DNA of 64,000 nucleotides from an uncultured Clostridia bacterium (GCA_944380885.1 CALWIZ010000005.1:1-64000), one strand, 5' to 3'; shown: positions 45,095-54,267, counted from the stretch's first letter. Program-made: numbers and translations. Notes: generated by a model not told the origin, from the letters alone.

Positions 45095-45683
45095 CAGACC
45101 GGTTATTGTAGAGGGGAAATACGATAAAATAACACTTGAAAATGTTATCGACGCCCTTATAATACCCACAAACGGCTTTTCGATTTTCAAGGACAGGGAA
45201 AAATGCGCCATGATAAGGCTTCTCGCGAGGGAAAAAGGCATTATCGTTTTGACCGATTCAGACTCCGCGGGAGCGGTAATACGTTCATATATAAAAAAAA
45301 TAGCCGGAGATTCCGACATAATAAATGTATATGTGCCCGAGCTTAAGGGAAAGGAAAAAAGAAAGGCAAAGCCCTCAAAGGAGGGAACTTTAGGCGTAGA
45401 GGGAATGAGCGCCGGTGTTATTGTGAACGCGCTTGAGCGTTCGGGCGTTTTTTCGGAAAAAAGTGTCAGTACTACACGGAAAATAACAAAAACCGATATG
45501 TTTGTTTACGGCCTGTCAGGCGGCGATAACAGCGCCGGAGCGAGAAAGGATTTTCTTAAATTTCTGGGTCTGCCTCAAAGTCTTTCGCCGTCGGCAATGC
45601 TTGATGTTATTAACTGTATGTTTGGGTTTGAAGAATTTAAGGAGAAGGCGGAAGAGTGGCAAAAAAAGCGGGTCAGAAAATAA
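45081..45683 (+). CDS. rnmV: Ribonuclease M5-like Toprim protein (DUF4093)
   Basis: A 200-residue protein with an N-terminal Toprim domain: the catalytic Glu in PVIVEGKYDKITLE and the DSD motif in VLTDSDSAGAVIR, followed by a C-terminal DUF4093 helical region. This combination is typical of RNase M5, which matures 5S rRNA in Gram-positive bacteria. The start is set at TTG 45081 (GAAGGGTG upstream); TTG 45063 is an alternative. ksgA, the usual neighbour, is absent, so the 5S-processing role is likely but not certain. Confidence 0.85.
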   Translation: MIRLDRPVIVEGKYDKITLENVIDALIIPTNGFSIFKDREKCAMIRLLAREKGIIVLTDSDSAGAVIRSYIKKIAGDSDIINVYVPELKGKEKRKAKPSKEGTLGVEGMSAGVIVNALERSGVFSEKSVSTTRKITKTDMFVYGLSGGDNSAGARKDFLKFLGLPQSLSPSAMLDVINCMFGFEEFKEKAEEWQKKRVRK

Positions 45684-46654
45684 GAATTCTTTATGTGCTT
45701 GATATACTCAAAAGGTTCAGCGACGAGGATCACCCCATTACGGCGGAGGATATCTGCGCCGAGCTTGAAAAGCAGGGCATCGAAGCCGAGAGAAAAGCTG
45801 TTTACGGAGATATTTCCGCGCTCGGAGAGTACGGCTTTGACATAATAAAGTCCGGCTACCCGCGCGGATTTTTTCTTGGGGCGCGTGAGTTTGAGGAGCC
45901 GGAAATATATATACTGGCGGACGCGGTGCGGACCGCGAAATTTATAAGTCCTGCGAAAACGCGCGAGCTTGTCGGAAAGCTCGATTCGTTTCTTTCGGTA
46001 AACCGGCGTGCTCAGCGTGAGGGGAGAGTTTATTTTTCGGCGGACACAAAGTGTGCCAACGAGGAAATTTTTTACAGCATAGATAAAATAAGCAGTGCAG
46101 TCGCTCTGGCAAGAAAAATTGAATTTGATTATATCAGCCGCCGCCTTTCAAATGACCGCGCGATAGAAAAAGCGGTAAAGCATATGAAAATAAGTCCCTA
46201 CGCGCTGGTGTGGAGGGACGACCATTATTATGTGCTCGGAAATTATGAAAAGTATGACAATATAATTCATCTGCGGCTTGACCGGATACACTCGGTGGAA
46301 ATAACAAAAGAAAAATCAAGGCATTTTTCGGAAGTCAGCGCGTATAAGGATACCTTCGATGTGGCGGATTATACCGAAAAGCTCTTCAGTATGCACGGCG
46401 GCAGGGTTGAGGAAATAGAACTGTTCTGCTCATCGGATATGACAGAGCAGGTGTTCGACCGTTTCGGCGAAAGCATATTTATAAAAAAAGTAAACGAAAG
46501 CGGCTTCGGCTTTTCGGTAAAGGCGGCAGTCTCTCAAGCGCTTGTTACATGGGTGATGAATTACGGCAGTAAAATTAAGGTGATTTCTCCGCCGGAGCTT
46601 GTGCAGATGGTGAAGGACAGGGCAAAAGCGGTTCTTGATATGTACGGCGAATAA
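45656..46654 (+). CDS. WYL-domain transcriptional regulator
   Basis: A 332-residue protein with an N-terminal DeoR/YafY-type winged helix (ITAEDICAELEKQGIEAERK and VYGDISALGEYGFDI) and a WYL domain around 150-235 (YALVWRDDHYYVLGNYEK), followed by a C-terminal WCX-like extension. WYL domains bind ligands such as nucleic acids or nucleotides. The GTG at 45656 has GGAGAAGG upstream and overlaps the Toprim gene by 28 bp. Target genes are unknown. Confidence 0.9.
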   Translation: MAKKAGQKIRILYVLDILKRFSDEDHPITAEDICAELEKQGIEAERKAVYGDISALGEYGFDIIKSGYPRGFFLGAREFEEPEIYILADAVRTAKFISPAKTRELVGKLDSFLSVNRRAQREGRVYFSADTKCANEEIFYSIDKISSAVALARKIEFDYISRRLSNDRAIEKAVKHMKISPYALVWRDDHYYVLGNYEKYDNIIHLRLDRIHSVEITKEKSRHFSEVSAYKDTFDVADYTEKLFSMHGGRVEEIELFCSSDMTEQVFDRFGESIFIKKVNESGFGFSVKAAVSQALVTWVMNYGSKIKVISPPELVQMVKDRAKAVLDMYGE

Positions 46655-46682
46655 AAAATTTAAAAATCATAGGTCGGGACGC

Positions 46683-46711
46683 TTGCGGAAAACTGTCGGA
46701 TATTGTATAAT
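46683..46711 (+). promoter_or_regulatory. Promoter of the DUF1846 gene
   Basis: TTGCGG (46683-46688) and a perfect TATAAT (46706-46711) are separated by 17 bp; the -35 is weak. Confidence 0.6.
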
Positions 46712-46746
46712 AAGAAAATATTATAATATAATGCGGAGATGTAGGA

Positions 46747-48231
46747 ATGAGAAAAATCGGGTTTGATAACGCAAAATACATAAGGCTTCAGTCGCAGAAT
46801 ATACGCGACAGGATAGCCATGTTCGGGGGAAAGCTCTATCTTGAATTCGGGGGAAAGCTGTTTGACGATTATCACGCTTCGCGCGTGCTGCCCGGTTTTG
46901 AGCCTGACGCGAAAGTAAAAATGCTGCTTGAGCTTAAAGACGATGCGGAAATAGTTATCGCCATAAATGCCGACGCTATCGAGAAAAACAAGCGCCGAGG
47001 CGACCTCGGAATAACTTATGACCTTGATACTTTAAGGCTTATTGACGCTTTCCGCGGAATAGGACTGTATGTAGGAAGCGTTGTTATAACCCAGTATACC
47101 GGCCAGCCGTCGGCACTGGCGTTTGAAAAACGCCTCACCCAGCTCGGAGTAAAAGTGTACCGACATTATCCGATAGCCGATTATCCGTCAAATATCTCTT
47201 TTATAATAAGCGATGAGGGCTTCGGCAAAAACGATTATATCGAGACCGAGCGCAAGCTGGTGGTAGTAACCGCCCCGGGACCGGGCAGCGGTAAAATGGC
47301 TACCTGTCTTTCACAGCTTTACCACGAGAACAAGCGCGGCATTAAGGCGGGATACGCGAAATTTGAAACCTTCCCGATATGGAACATTCCGCTCAAGCAC
47401 CCCGTAAATGTCGCTTATGAGGCGGCGACCGCCGACCTTAACGACGTAAATATGATAGACCCGTTCCATTTGGAGGCATACGGGAAAACCACTGTTAATT
47501 ACAACAGGGATATTGAAATATTCCCCGTGTTAAACGCTATGTTTGAAGCGATTTCCGGTGAGTCGCCCTACAAGAGCCCGACCGATATGGGAGTTAATAT
47601 GGCAGGATTTGCGATATCCGATAACGACGTTGTATGTGAGGCGGCAAAGCAGGAGATAATCCGCAGGTATTACGCCGCGCTTGTAAGCGCCCGTCAGGGA
47701 CTTGGAGAGCAGAACGACGCATATAAGATAGAGCTTCTTATGAATCAGGTCGGAGTTTCTACTTCTGACCGTCCGGTTGCCGCCGCCGCGCTTAAAAAAG
47801 CGGAGGAGACAGGCGCGCCGGCAACTGCCATCCAGCTTGACGACGGAACTGTTATAACCGGAAAAACCTCAAGCCTGCTCGGCGCTTCTTCGGCAATGCT
47901 GCTCAACAGCCTTAAAGTACTTGCGGGGATCCCAGATGATATAAATCTCATTTCTCCAACGGTAATAGAGCCGATACAAAAACTTAAAACAGGTATTATG
48001 GGCAACCATAACCCGAGACTTCATACCGACGAGATACTGATAGCGCTTTCAATATGCGCTGTCACAAGCGATGTCGCTAAAATGGCGCTTGAGCAGGTTA
48101 AAAACCTCCGCGGGCTTGAGGCGCATTCGACCGTTATTTTGTCGCGAGTGGACGAGCAGGTGTTCAGAAAGCTCGGAGTAAATCTTACCTGCGAGCCGAA
48201 ATATCAGACCAAAAAGCTGTATCATAACTGA
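46747..48231 (+). CDS. DUF1846 family protein
   Basis: A 494-residue cytoplasmic protein of the DUF1846 family, common in Firmicutes. The N-terminus has KIGFDNAKYIRLQSQNI and a glycine-rich VTAPGPGSGKMATCLSQLY near 178-196 that looks like a nucleotide-binding loop. Structures of family members are known, but I know of no established reaction. It is transcribed alone, with GGAGATGTAGG ahead of the ATG, and is convergent with the AraC-type gene. Confidence 0.93.
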   Translation: MRKIGFDNAKYIRLQSQNIRDRIAMFGGKLYLEFGGKLFDDYHASRVLPGFEPDAKVKMLLELKDDAEIVIAINADAIEKNKRRGDLGITYDLDTLRLIDAFRGIGLYVGSVVITQYTGQPSALAFEKRLTQLGVKVYRHYPIADYPSNISFIISDEGFGKNDYIETERKLVVVTAPGPGSGKMATCLSQLYHENKRGIKAGYAKFETFPIWNIPLKHPVNVAYEAATADLNDVNMIDPFHLEAYGKTTVNYNRDIEIFPVLNAMFEAISGESPYKSPTDMGVNMAGFAISDNDVVCEAAKQEIIRRYYAALVSARQGLGEQNDAYKIELLMNQVGVSTSDRPVAAAALKKAEETGAPATAIQLDDGTVITGKTSSLLGASSAMLLNSLKVLAGIPDDINLISPTVIEPIQKLKTGIMGNHNPRLHTDEILIALSICAVTSDVAKMALEQVKNLRGLEAHSTVILSRVDEQVFRKLGVNLTCEPKYQTKKLYHN

Positions 48232-48242
48232 TTGCGGATTTC

Positions 48243-49070
48243 CTATTGTACCGATACCATATTCCGGTATTCAGTGGGAGATACTCCGTATTTTCGTGAG
48301 AACTGTCTTGAAAAATAGTTCTGGTCGGAAAACCCGCAGTCAGCGGCTATCTGCTTTACCGGAATACGGCTGTCTGAAAGCATTTTTTCGGCGTTTTTGA
48401 GCCTAACATCATTTATATAATCGGCTATTGTAATACCGTATTCGGCTTTAAAATGCTTCATTGCGGTGGAGCTGCTGCATCCGAATTTTTCCGAAAGCAC
48501 CGAAAGTGAAATTTTTGAGGAAAAGTTGCGGTTTATATACTTTTTAATAAGCTCGGCGAGATCCTCGCCGCAATAATTTATTTTACCGGTTGCCGTGATA
48601 TGCTCGGCAACCATTTTCATTATATCGACATACGAGGGAATAAGTCTGCTTTCAATGGCTTTGACCGATTCCGCGCATTTCCGTGCCGCCGCACTGTCCG
48701 AAACGGTCTCTTCAAGTCTTTTGTTTATGTATTCAAGAGTTCCGGGCTCGGTGTCCCTAATCTGTCCCATCATCAGAAATCCGGAAAGAATACCGTAATG
48801 ATAAATCGGCGCAACTGCTTCATACAGTCCGCAGTGGCATTTGTACATATATACGCCCTCGCCCTTGCGGACTTTCTCAAATGCCTTACGGTCGGTTTGC
48901 AGGCATTTGCTTTTTATTCCCTCGGAAAGCTGCATTTTCCTGCAGAAATCAGAAAGCATAGGAGGATATGCGTATATTTCGTTGCATTCAAGGTCATGAA
49001 TTGATACCCTGAATCCGGAAATGCTGTAAAATTCTTTAAGTATTGATATTATTTCCGCTGCGTCTCTCAC
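48243..49070 (-). CDS. AraC-family regulator with PocR sensory domain
   Basis: A 275-residue regulator. The N-terminal PocR domain (about 10-150) contains the cysteine pattern CRKMQLSEGIKSKCLQTD and KCHCGLYEAVAPI, typical of domains that bind small hydrocarbon derivatives or diols. Two C-terminal HTH motifs (SLSVLSEKFGCSSSTAMKHF and PVKQIAADCGFSDQNYFSRQ) form the AraC domain. The GTG at 49070 with AGAAGGTG upstream is preferred; the frame is open further. It is divergent from a sugar-kinase-like gene, a likely target. Confidence 0.9.
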   Translation of the reverse strand: MRDAAEIISILKEFYSISGFRVSIHDLECNEIYAYPPMLSDFCRKMQLSEGIKSKCLQTDRKAFEKVRKGEGVYMYKCHCGLYEAVAPIYHYGILSGFLMMGQIRDTEPGTLEYINKRLEETVSDSAAARKCAESVKAIESRLIPSYVDIMKMVAEHITATGKINYCGEDLAELIKKYINRNFSSKISLSVLSEKFGCSSSTAMKHFKAEYGITIADYINDVRLKNAEKMLSDSRIPVKQIAADCGFSDQNYFSRQFSRKYGVSPTEYRNMVSVQ

Positions 49071-49135
49071 AGTTTCGCACCTTCTTGAATTTATGATATA
49101 AAATGATATTATGCTAATAATAATACTATTTTTTA

Positions 49136-49164
49136 TAGACACCGTCAAGAAAAAAATCTATAAT
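49136..49164 (+). promoter_or_regulatory. Promoter of the NahK-like kinase gene
   Basis: TAGACA (49136-49141) and TATAAT (49159-49164) are separated by 17 bp. Confidence 0.65.
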
Positions 49165-49187
49165 AATTACGAAAGTGAGTGATTGTT

Positions 49188-50291
49188 ATGGGAAAAAGAA
49201 CGGCTGAAGAGCTTGCGGCGGCAGCGGAGCAATTTCGCACCGACGGTAAAATGTATGAATGTGAGCCTTACGGCAACGGACATATAAACGATACATATCT
49301 GATGAAATGCAGGAATGAGAGCGGGGAGACAGTAAGCTATATAATGCAGGCTGTGAACACTAATGTCTTCAAAGAGCCTGAAAAGCTGATGGATAATATT
49401 TACGCCGTGACCGAGTTTCTGAGAAAGAGGGAAACAGATCCGAGAAAGGTTTTAACTCTCATAAAAACCTTATCCGGTGAAAAGTGTTATTTTGATAAAA
49501 ACGGAACGTGTTTCAGAGTTTACCCGTTTATTACAGATTCAATTTGTCTTGAGCGTCCTGAATCGGCTGATGATTTTTATGAGTGCGCCTATGCTTTCGG
49601 AAAATTTCAGCGTGACCTCGGAGGATTCAAAGCGGATACGCTTTACGAGGTTATACCCGATTTTCACAATACTCCGAAAAGATACGAAAATTTCCTTTCT
49701 GCCGTAAAGGACGATAAATGCGGCAGGGCAAAGGAAGTTTCAGAAGAAATAGAATTTTTGAAGGCAAGAGCGGATTTTTACTGTGTTTTGACCGAAAGCT
49801 GTAAAAAGGGATTATTGCCGCTCAGGGTTACCCATAACGATACGAAATCCAATAATGTTCTGCTTGACGCTAAAACCCGCAAGGCTCTTTGCGTAATCGA
49901 CCTTGACACTATAATGCCCGGATTTTCGGTTACCGATTTCGGCGATTCGATACGCTTCGGCGCTTCAACCGCCGCTGAGGACGAAAAGGATTTAAGCAAG
50001 GTGAGCCTTGACCTTGACCTTTTCGCGGCATATGCTGACGGATATCTCGCAGGCTGCGGAGGAGCGCTTAAGGACAGCGAGATAATGCTGCTGCCCGAGG
50101 GCGCCATGATGATGACTGTTGAATGCGGAATGCGTTTTCTGACAGATTACCTTGAGGGAGATACATACTTTAAAATCGCTTACAGTGACCATAATCTTGT
50201 CCGTTGCCGTACTCAGCTTAAGCTCGTAAAGGATATGGAAGACCACCTTAAAGATATGAAAAATATTGTTAAAAAGTATTGCAAGAAGTAA
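49188..50291 (+). CDS. Aminoglycoside-phosphotransferase-fold kinase, N-acetylhexosamine 1-kinase-like
   Basis: A 367-residue APH-fold kinase with GNGHINDTYL at the N-terminus, the catalytic loop VTHNDTKSNNVL, and the metal-binding DLDTIMPG followed by FGDSIRFG. These segments resemble NahK, which phosphorylates N-acetylhexosamines at C1 in the lacto-N-biose/galacto-N-biose pathway. The other genes of that pathway are absent here, so the substrate is uncertain. The ATG at 49188 follows GAAAGTGAG; the divergent regulator is PocR/AraC. Confidence 0.8.
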   Translation: MGKRTAEELAAAAEQFRTDGKMYECEPYGNGHINDTYLMKCRNESGETVSYIMQAVNTNVFKEPEKLMDNIYAVTEFLRKRETDPRKVLTLIKTLSGEKCYFDKNGTCFRVYPFITDSICLERPESADDFYECAYAFGKFQRDLGGFKADTLYEVIPDFHNTPKRYENFLSAVKDDKCGRAKEVSEEIEFLKARADFYCVLTESCKKGLLPLRVTHNDTKSNNVLLDAKTRKALCVIDLDTIMPGFSVTDFGDSIRFGASTAAEDEKDLSKVSLDLDLFAAYADGYLAGCGGALKDSEIMLLPEGAMMMTVECGMRFLTDYLEGDTYFKIAYSDHNLVRCRTQLKLVKDMEDHLKDMKNIVKKYCKK

Positions 50292-50300
50292 AACGGCAAT

Positions 50301-50334
50301 AAAAAATCCCTGAACTCGGTGTTCAGGGATTTTT
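50301..50334. terminator. Bidirectional terminator between kinase and ruvX
   Basis: A 14-bp stem (AATCCCTGAAC core plus flanking A/T) with a 5-nt loop begins with A and ends with T. The ruvX stop codon lies inside the stem (50323-50325). Confidence 0.9.
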
Positions 50335-50748
50335 GGTATTCTTACGGTATTTAAGGTAATCTTCAAGGATTATTACGGCGGCTACCGCGTCGATAACGCT
50401 TTTGCGCTTTTTTCCTCTGGTATCGGTAAAATTAAGGGCGGTATGAGCCGAAACGGTTGTGCAGCGTTCGTCCCACAGTATTATGTCGGTGCCTGACATC
50501 GCTTTTATCTGTTCTGCTATCGCGGCGCATTCTTCGGCTCTGCTGCCCGAAGAGCCGTCCATATTTTTCGGATACCCTACGACTATAAGCTCCGCGCCGT
50601 ATTCTTTAGCTAAGGCGGAGATTTTCCCGACAAGACGTTCGGTATTGTATTCGGTTATTACGGCTTTCGGAAAAGCGAAGCTCTCAAGACTGTCTGAAAC
50701 GGCTATTCCCGTGCGCGCCTTTCCCAAATCAACTGACATTATTATCAT
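50323..50748 (-). CDS. ruvX: Putative pre-16S rRNA nuclease RuvX/YqgF
   Basis: A 141-residue RNase H-fold protein with the N-terminal catalytic Asp in SVDLGKARTGIAVSD, VVGYPKNMDGSSG, and DERCTTVSA. The family trims 16S rRNA 5' ends. It overlaps the upstream histidine-phosphatase gene by 4 bp (ATGA) and shares its promoter. Confidence 0.95.
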   Translation of the reverse strand: MIIMSVDLGKARTGIAVSDSLESFAFPKAVITEYNTERLVGKISALAKEYGAELIVVGYPKNMDGSSGSRAEECAAIAEQIKAMSGTDIILWDERCTTVSAHTALNFTDTRGKKRKSVIDAVAAVIILEDYLKYRKNTKNP

Positions 50749-51413
50749 TTTGCTTCACCGCTCATAAAAGAGGAAAGGCGGCTTCTTACCGGTATCAGTT
50801 CTTTAGGAAGATGTGAAACATCATTGAAGAAAACTACATGCGGATTAAGGCTTTCGTCAAATTCAATGAGAGATACGGCGGTGTTTTCACTCCACGGCAT
50901 GGTTGACAGTTTTGTAATATCGCCTATTAAAAGGCGGCAGAGAAGACAGCGTGTAACTCCTCCGTGAGTAGCGCACGCAACGGTTTTGCCGGAGTTTTCC
51001 TCCGCTATTCTTTTTACCGTGTTCCAGATTCTCTCATATGCGTCACGCATTTTTTCACCGTTTTCAGGAGCAAAATCCTCGGGGTGGTTGTCCCATGTGT
51101 CGGCAAGTCCGGGAATAGAGTTGAATGTTTCTTTAAAAGGCTTGCCTTCAACGATTCCGCCGTCAAGCTCGATAAGCCCTTTTTCCGGTATCGGCTTTAA
51201 ATCTTTGTAGCCTATTATCGCTTCGGCGGTCTTGTATGCTCTTATAAGAGGACTTGTATAAACTTTATCAAGCGGAATATCGGCAAAACGTTTTTTCAGA
51301 TATTCAAGCTGCATAGCTCCCGTTTCGCTTATATCGAGGTTGGTAGAACCCTGAAATATTCGTTTTACATTTCCTATTGCCTCGCAGTGTCTTACAATAT
51401 ATACTTTTGTCAT
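50745..51413 (-). CDS. Histidine phosphatase family protein (phosphoglycerate-mutase-like)
   Basis: A 222-residue protein with the phospho-histidine motif VRHCEAIGN (usually RHGE; Cys replaces Gly here), the second Arg in SPLIRAYKTA, Glu in LIELDGGIVEG, and the second catalytic His in CATHGGVTR. This class includes cofactor-dependent mutases and phosphatases of sugar phosphates, nucleotides and cobalamin precursors; the substrate cannot be named. Confidence 0.9.
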   Translation of the reverse strand: MTKVYIVRHCEAIGNVKRIFQGSTNLDISETGAMQLEYLKKRFADIPLDKVYTSPLIRAYKTAEAIIGYKDLKPIPEKGLIELDGGIVEGKPFKETFNSIPGLADTWDNHPEDFAPENGEKMRDAYERIWNTVKRIAEENSGKTVACATHGGVTRCLLCRLLIGDITKLSTMPWSENTAVSLIEFDESLNPHVVFFNDVSHLPKELIPVRSRLSSFMSGEAK

Positions 51414-51430
51414 TCACATCACCGCAGATG

Positions 51431-51459
51431 ATTATACCATAAGGCTGCTTAAAAAACAA
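51431..51459 (-). promoter_or_regulatory. Promoter of the phosphatase-ruvX operon
   Basis: On the minus strand TTGTTT (51459-51454) and TATAAT (51436-51431) are separated by 17 bp. Confidence 0.7.
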
Positions 51460-51461
51460 CC

Positions 51462-52442
51462 TCAAAGGGTTATCTCATTTTTAAGCTCATCTCCGGCGAA
51501 AAAGGCACGCAGGTTTTCCATTGTTGTTCCGGCAATGCCGTCAAGCGCCTCGCGGGTCAGAAATGCCTGATGCGATGTCACTATCACATTCGGCATTGAT
51601 ATTAATGTGGAAAGGGTATCGTCGGGGATTATCTCGTCCGAATAATCCTCAAAAAACAGTGCGGTTTCCTCCTCGTACACATCAAGTCCTGCGGCCCCTA
51701 TTTTGCCTGATTTCAGACCGTCTATTAAAGCGGACGTATCTATCAGCAGACCGCGCGATGTGTTTATTATATAGGCTCCGTCCTTCATTTTTGAAATAGT
51801 GTCTTTGTTTATCAGGTGATGATTTTCCTTTGTAAGAGGGCAGTGGAGAGATATTATATCGCTTTCGCGCAGCAAATCATCAAGTGAAACGTATTTGCCG
51901 CAGAACTCACCGCTTTCGTACGGGTCATAACCTATAATCTCCATACCGAAGCCTTTGCAGACGTCGGCGAAACAGCGTCCTATTTTTCCGGTTCCTATTA
52001 TTCCGACGGTTTTGCCGTACAAGTCAAAGCCTGTAAGTCCCTCAAGCGAAAAATTATGGTCACGGGTTCTGATATACGCGCGGTGCAGCTTGCGGTTAAG
52101 TGTAAGGATAAGCCCCATGGCGTGCTCAGCTACCGCGTAAGGCGAATAGGCGGGAACTCTCAATACCTTTATTCTGCCGGCGGCGGCTTTCAGGTCCACG
52201 TTGTTGTAGCCGGCACAGCGCATTGCTATTACCCCGACACCGTAGGAGGCAAGTTTTTCTATAACTTCTTTGTTAATGGTATCGTTTACAAACGCGCATA
52301 CGGCGTCACAGCAGGCAGCCATGCTTACTGTATCTTCATTCAGCTTGTTTTCAAAAAAACGAATACTTATATTTTCATCCGAAAAGCGGGAAAAACTTTC
52401 CCTGTCATATGCCTTAGCGTCAAAAAAAGCTACTGTTTTCAG
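51462..52442 (-). CDS. ldhA: D-lactate dehydrogenase (2-hydroxyacid dehydrogenase family)
   Basis: NADH-dependent reduction of pyruvate to D-lactate, a fermentative electron sink. The NAD-binding Rossmann motif GIIGTGKIG, the catalytic Arg in INTSRG, Glu in LDVYEEE and His in SHQAF are present. Start: the family opens with M-K-x-x-x-F-F-D-A-K, which here is encoded from a CTG at 52442, and GGAG lies 8 bp upstream of it. The in-frame GTG at 52451 overlaps that ribosome site and is therefore poorly placed. CTG initiation gives 326 residues, a normal length. Confidence 0.93.
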   Translation of the reverse strand: MKTVAFFDAKAYDRESFSRFSDENISIRFFENKLNEDTVSMAACCDAVCAFVNDTINKEVIEKLASYGVGVIAMRCAGYNNVDLKAAAGRIKVLRVPAYSPYAVAEHAMGLILTLNRKLHRAYIRTRDHNFSLEGLTGFDLYGKTVGIIGTGKIGRCFADVCKGFGMEIIGYDPYESGEFCGKYVSLDDLLRESDIISLHCPLTKENHHLINKDTISKMKDGAYIINTSRGLLIDTSALIDGLKSGKIGAAGLDVYEEETALFFEDYSDEIIPDDTLSTLISMPNVIVTSHQAFLTREALDGIAGTTMENLRAFFAGDELKNEITL

Positions 52443-52506
52443 TATAATCACTCCAATTAACTAAAATTGATATTATTATTTTCATAAAAAATGGTTATAT
52501 GCGCTC

Positions 52507-52535
52507 TTGTTAAAATAAGATTTTTTTTGTATAAT
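52507..52535 (+). promoter_or_regulatory. Promoter of the EIIC-type permease operon
   Basis: TTGTTA (52507-52512) and TATAAT (52530-52535) are separated by 17 bp. Confidence 0.75.
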
Positions 52536-52587
52536 AGCATACAAGTATAATTAAAGCCCGTTTAAGGGCGGATTCAAGGAGGAAAAA

Positions 52588-53637
52588 ATGAAAAAATTTC
52601 TGAACAGGCTTTTTATTGACGGACTGTCGGGTATGGCGTACGGACTTTTTTCCACGCTTATAATCGGCACGATAATCTGTCAGGTAGGAAAGCTCGCCGG
52701 TGATAATATAGTCGGCGAGTATCTGAACGCTATGGGCAACGTGGCAAAAACGCTGACCGGCGCAGGCATAGGCGTCGGAGTTGCCTGCAAGCTCAAATCC
52801 ACGCCGCTCACAACCGTTGCGGCAGCTGTCGCCGGAATGATAGGCGCGTTTCCGAACGTATCGCTCGCGGAATATACCGTGAGTGCCCCCGGGGAGCCTC
52901 TCGGCGCCTTTATCGCGGCGTATGTCGCTATTGAGATAGGCGCTCTCGTTTCAGGCAAGACAAAGGTCGATATAATCGTAACTCCGGTATGCTGCATACT
53001 TACAGGAGCTGCGGCGGGATACTTTGTAGGCCCTTACATATCAACCGCCATGAAATGGCTCGGCGCGCTTGTCAATATCAACGTTGAGAACAGCCCGATA
53101 ATCGGAGGAATGATAGTTTCGGTGCTTATGGGAATAATACTTACGCTTCCGATTTCTTCGGCTGCGATAGGTATTTCAATGGGACTCACCGGACTTGCGG
53201 CGGGTGTTGCCACAATAGGCTGCTGCTGCAATATGGTCGGGTTCGCGGTTATAAGCTACCGTGAAAACAAAATAGGCGGTCTTATCGCGCAGGGACTCGG
53301 AACCTCAATGCTCCAGATACCGAATATCGTCCGCAATCCGCTTATATGGCTGCCGTCCATAATATCAAGCGCGATTTTAGGTCCGGTTTCATCGGCGCTG
53401 CTTAAAATGGTAAGCAATCCGGTAGGCTCAGGTATGGGCTCAGCCGGACTTGTCGGTCAGTTTATGTCGTATGACAGTATGGTAGCGGCAGGATTTTCGC
53501 CCGCGGTTACAATTATAGAAATAATTGTTATGCAGTTCATTCTTCCGGCGGCTGTCTGCCTGGGTATTTCGGAGGGCATGAGAAAGTTAAAGCTCATAAA
53601 GCCGGGCGACCTTAAATTGGAGTCTGCAAATGCGTAA
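52588..53637 (+). CDS. PTS EIIC-like membrane protein (EIIC_2 type)
   Basis: A 349-residue membrane protein with about nine to ten helices, Gly/Ala-rich, resembling the PTS_EIIC_2 family (GMAYGLFSTLIIGTIICQVG at the start; SSAAIGISMGLTGLAAG mid-protein). No EIIA, EIIB or HPr gene is nearby. Members of this family without partners may not be phosphotransferase components, so the substrate and mechanism are unknown. GGAGG precedes the ATG. It overlaps nth by 8 bp. Confidence 0.85.
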   Translation: MKKFLNRLFIDGLSGMAYGLFSTLIIGTIICQVGKLAGDNIVGEYLNAMGNVAKTLTGAGIGVGVACKLKSTPLTTVAAAVAGMIGAFPNVSLAEYTVSAPGEPLGAFIAAYVAIEIGALVSGKTKVDIIVTPVCCILTGAAAGYFVGPYISTAMKWLGALVNINVENSPIIGGMIVSVLMGIILTLPISSAAIGISMGLTGLAAGVATIGCCCNMVGFAVISYRENKIGGLIAQGLGTSMLQIPNIVRNPLIWLPSIISSAILGPVSSALLKMVSNPVGSGMGSAGLVGQFMSYDSMVAAGFSPAVTIIEIIVMQFILPAAVCLGISEGMRKLKLIKPGDLKLESANA

Positions 53638-54256
53638 GAAGGAAAGGGCGGAAGCGGCGGTAAAACTGCTTGAGCAGCTTTATCCTGACGCGGTGTGCTC
53701 GCTTAGATATACCGACGCGTTTCAGCTGCTTATAGCTACCCGGCTTTCGGCGCAGTGTACCGATAAACGCGTAAATATGGTTACTCCGGCGCTTTTTGAT
53801 GAGTTTCCGGACGCCAAGAGCATGGCTTCCGCAGACATTTCAAGGGTGGAGGAGCTTATTAAAACCTGCGGACTTTACAAAACAAAGGCAAAGGACCTTA
53901 TCGGGATAGGCAGAATGATAACCGATGAATACGGCGGCATAGTGCCTGATACTATTGAGGAGCTGACACGCCTGCCGGGCGTCGGCAGGAAAACGGCGAA
54001 CCTTGTATGCGGAGATATCTACGGCAAGCCCGCCGTGGTGACCGATACGCATTTTATAAGGCTTTGCAACCGCTTGGGACTTGTTGACACCACAGACCCC
54101 TTAAAGGTTGAAAAAGAAATGCGCAAGCTGCTCCCGCCGGATAAATCAAATGATTTCTGCCACAGGACGGTGCTTTTCGGACGTGACGTCTGCACGGCGC
54201 GCAAGGCGAACTGCGGCGGCTGCGTACTGAATGAAATATGTCCTAAAAAACTGTAA
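53630..54256 (+). CDS. nth: Endonuclease III
   Basis: Bifunctional DNA glycosylase/AP lyase for oxidised pyrimidines. The 208-residue protein has the HhH motif LPGVGRKTANLV with the catalytic Lys, the catalytic Asp in VVTDTHFIRLCNRLGL, and the C-terminal [4Fe-4S] loop with Cys spaced x6, x2, x5. It overlaps the permease gene by 8 bp. Confidence 0.97.
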   Translation: MRKKERAEAAVKLLEQLYPDAVCSLRYTDAFQLLIATRLSAQCTDKRVNMVTPALFDEFPDAKSMASADISRVEELIKTCGLYKTKAKDLIGIGRMITDEYGGIVPDTIEELTRLPGVGRKTANLVCGDIYGKPAVVTDTHFIRLCNRLGLVDTTDPLKVEKEMRKLLPPDKSNDFCHRTVLFGRDVCTARKANCGGCVLNEICPKKL

Positions 54257-54267
54257 AGGAGAAATAA

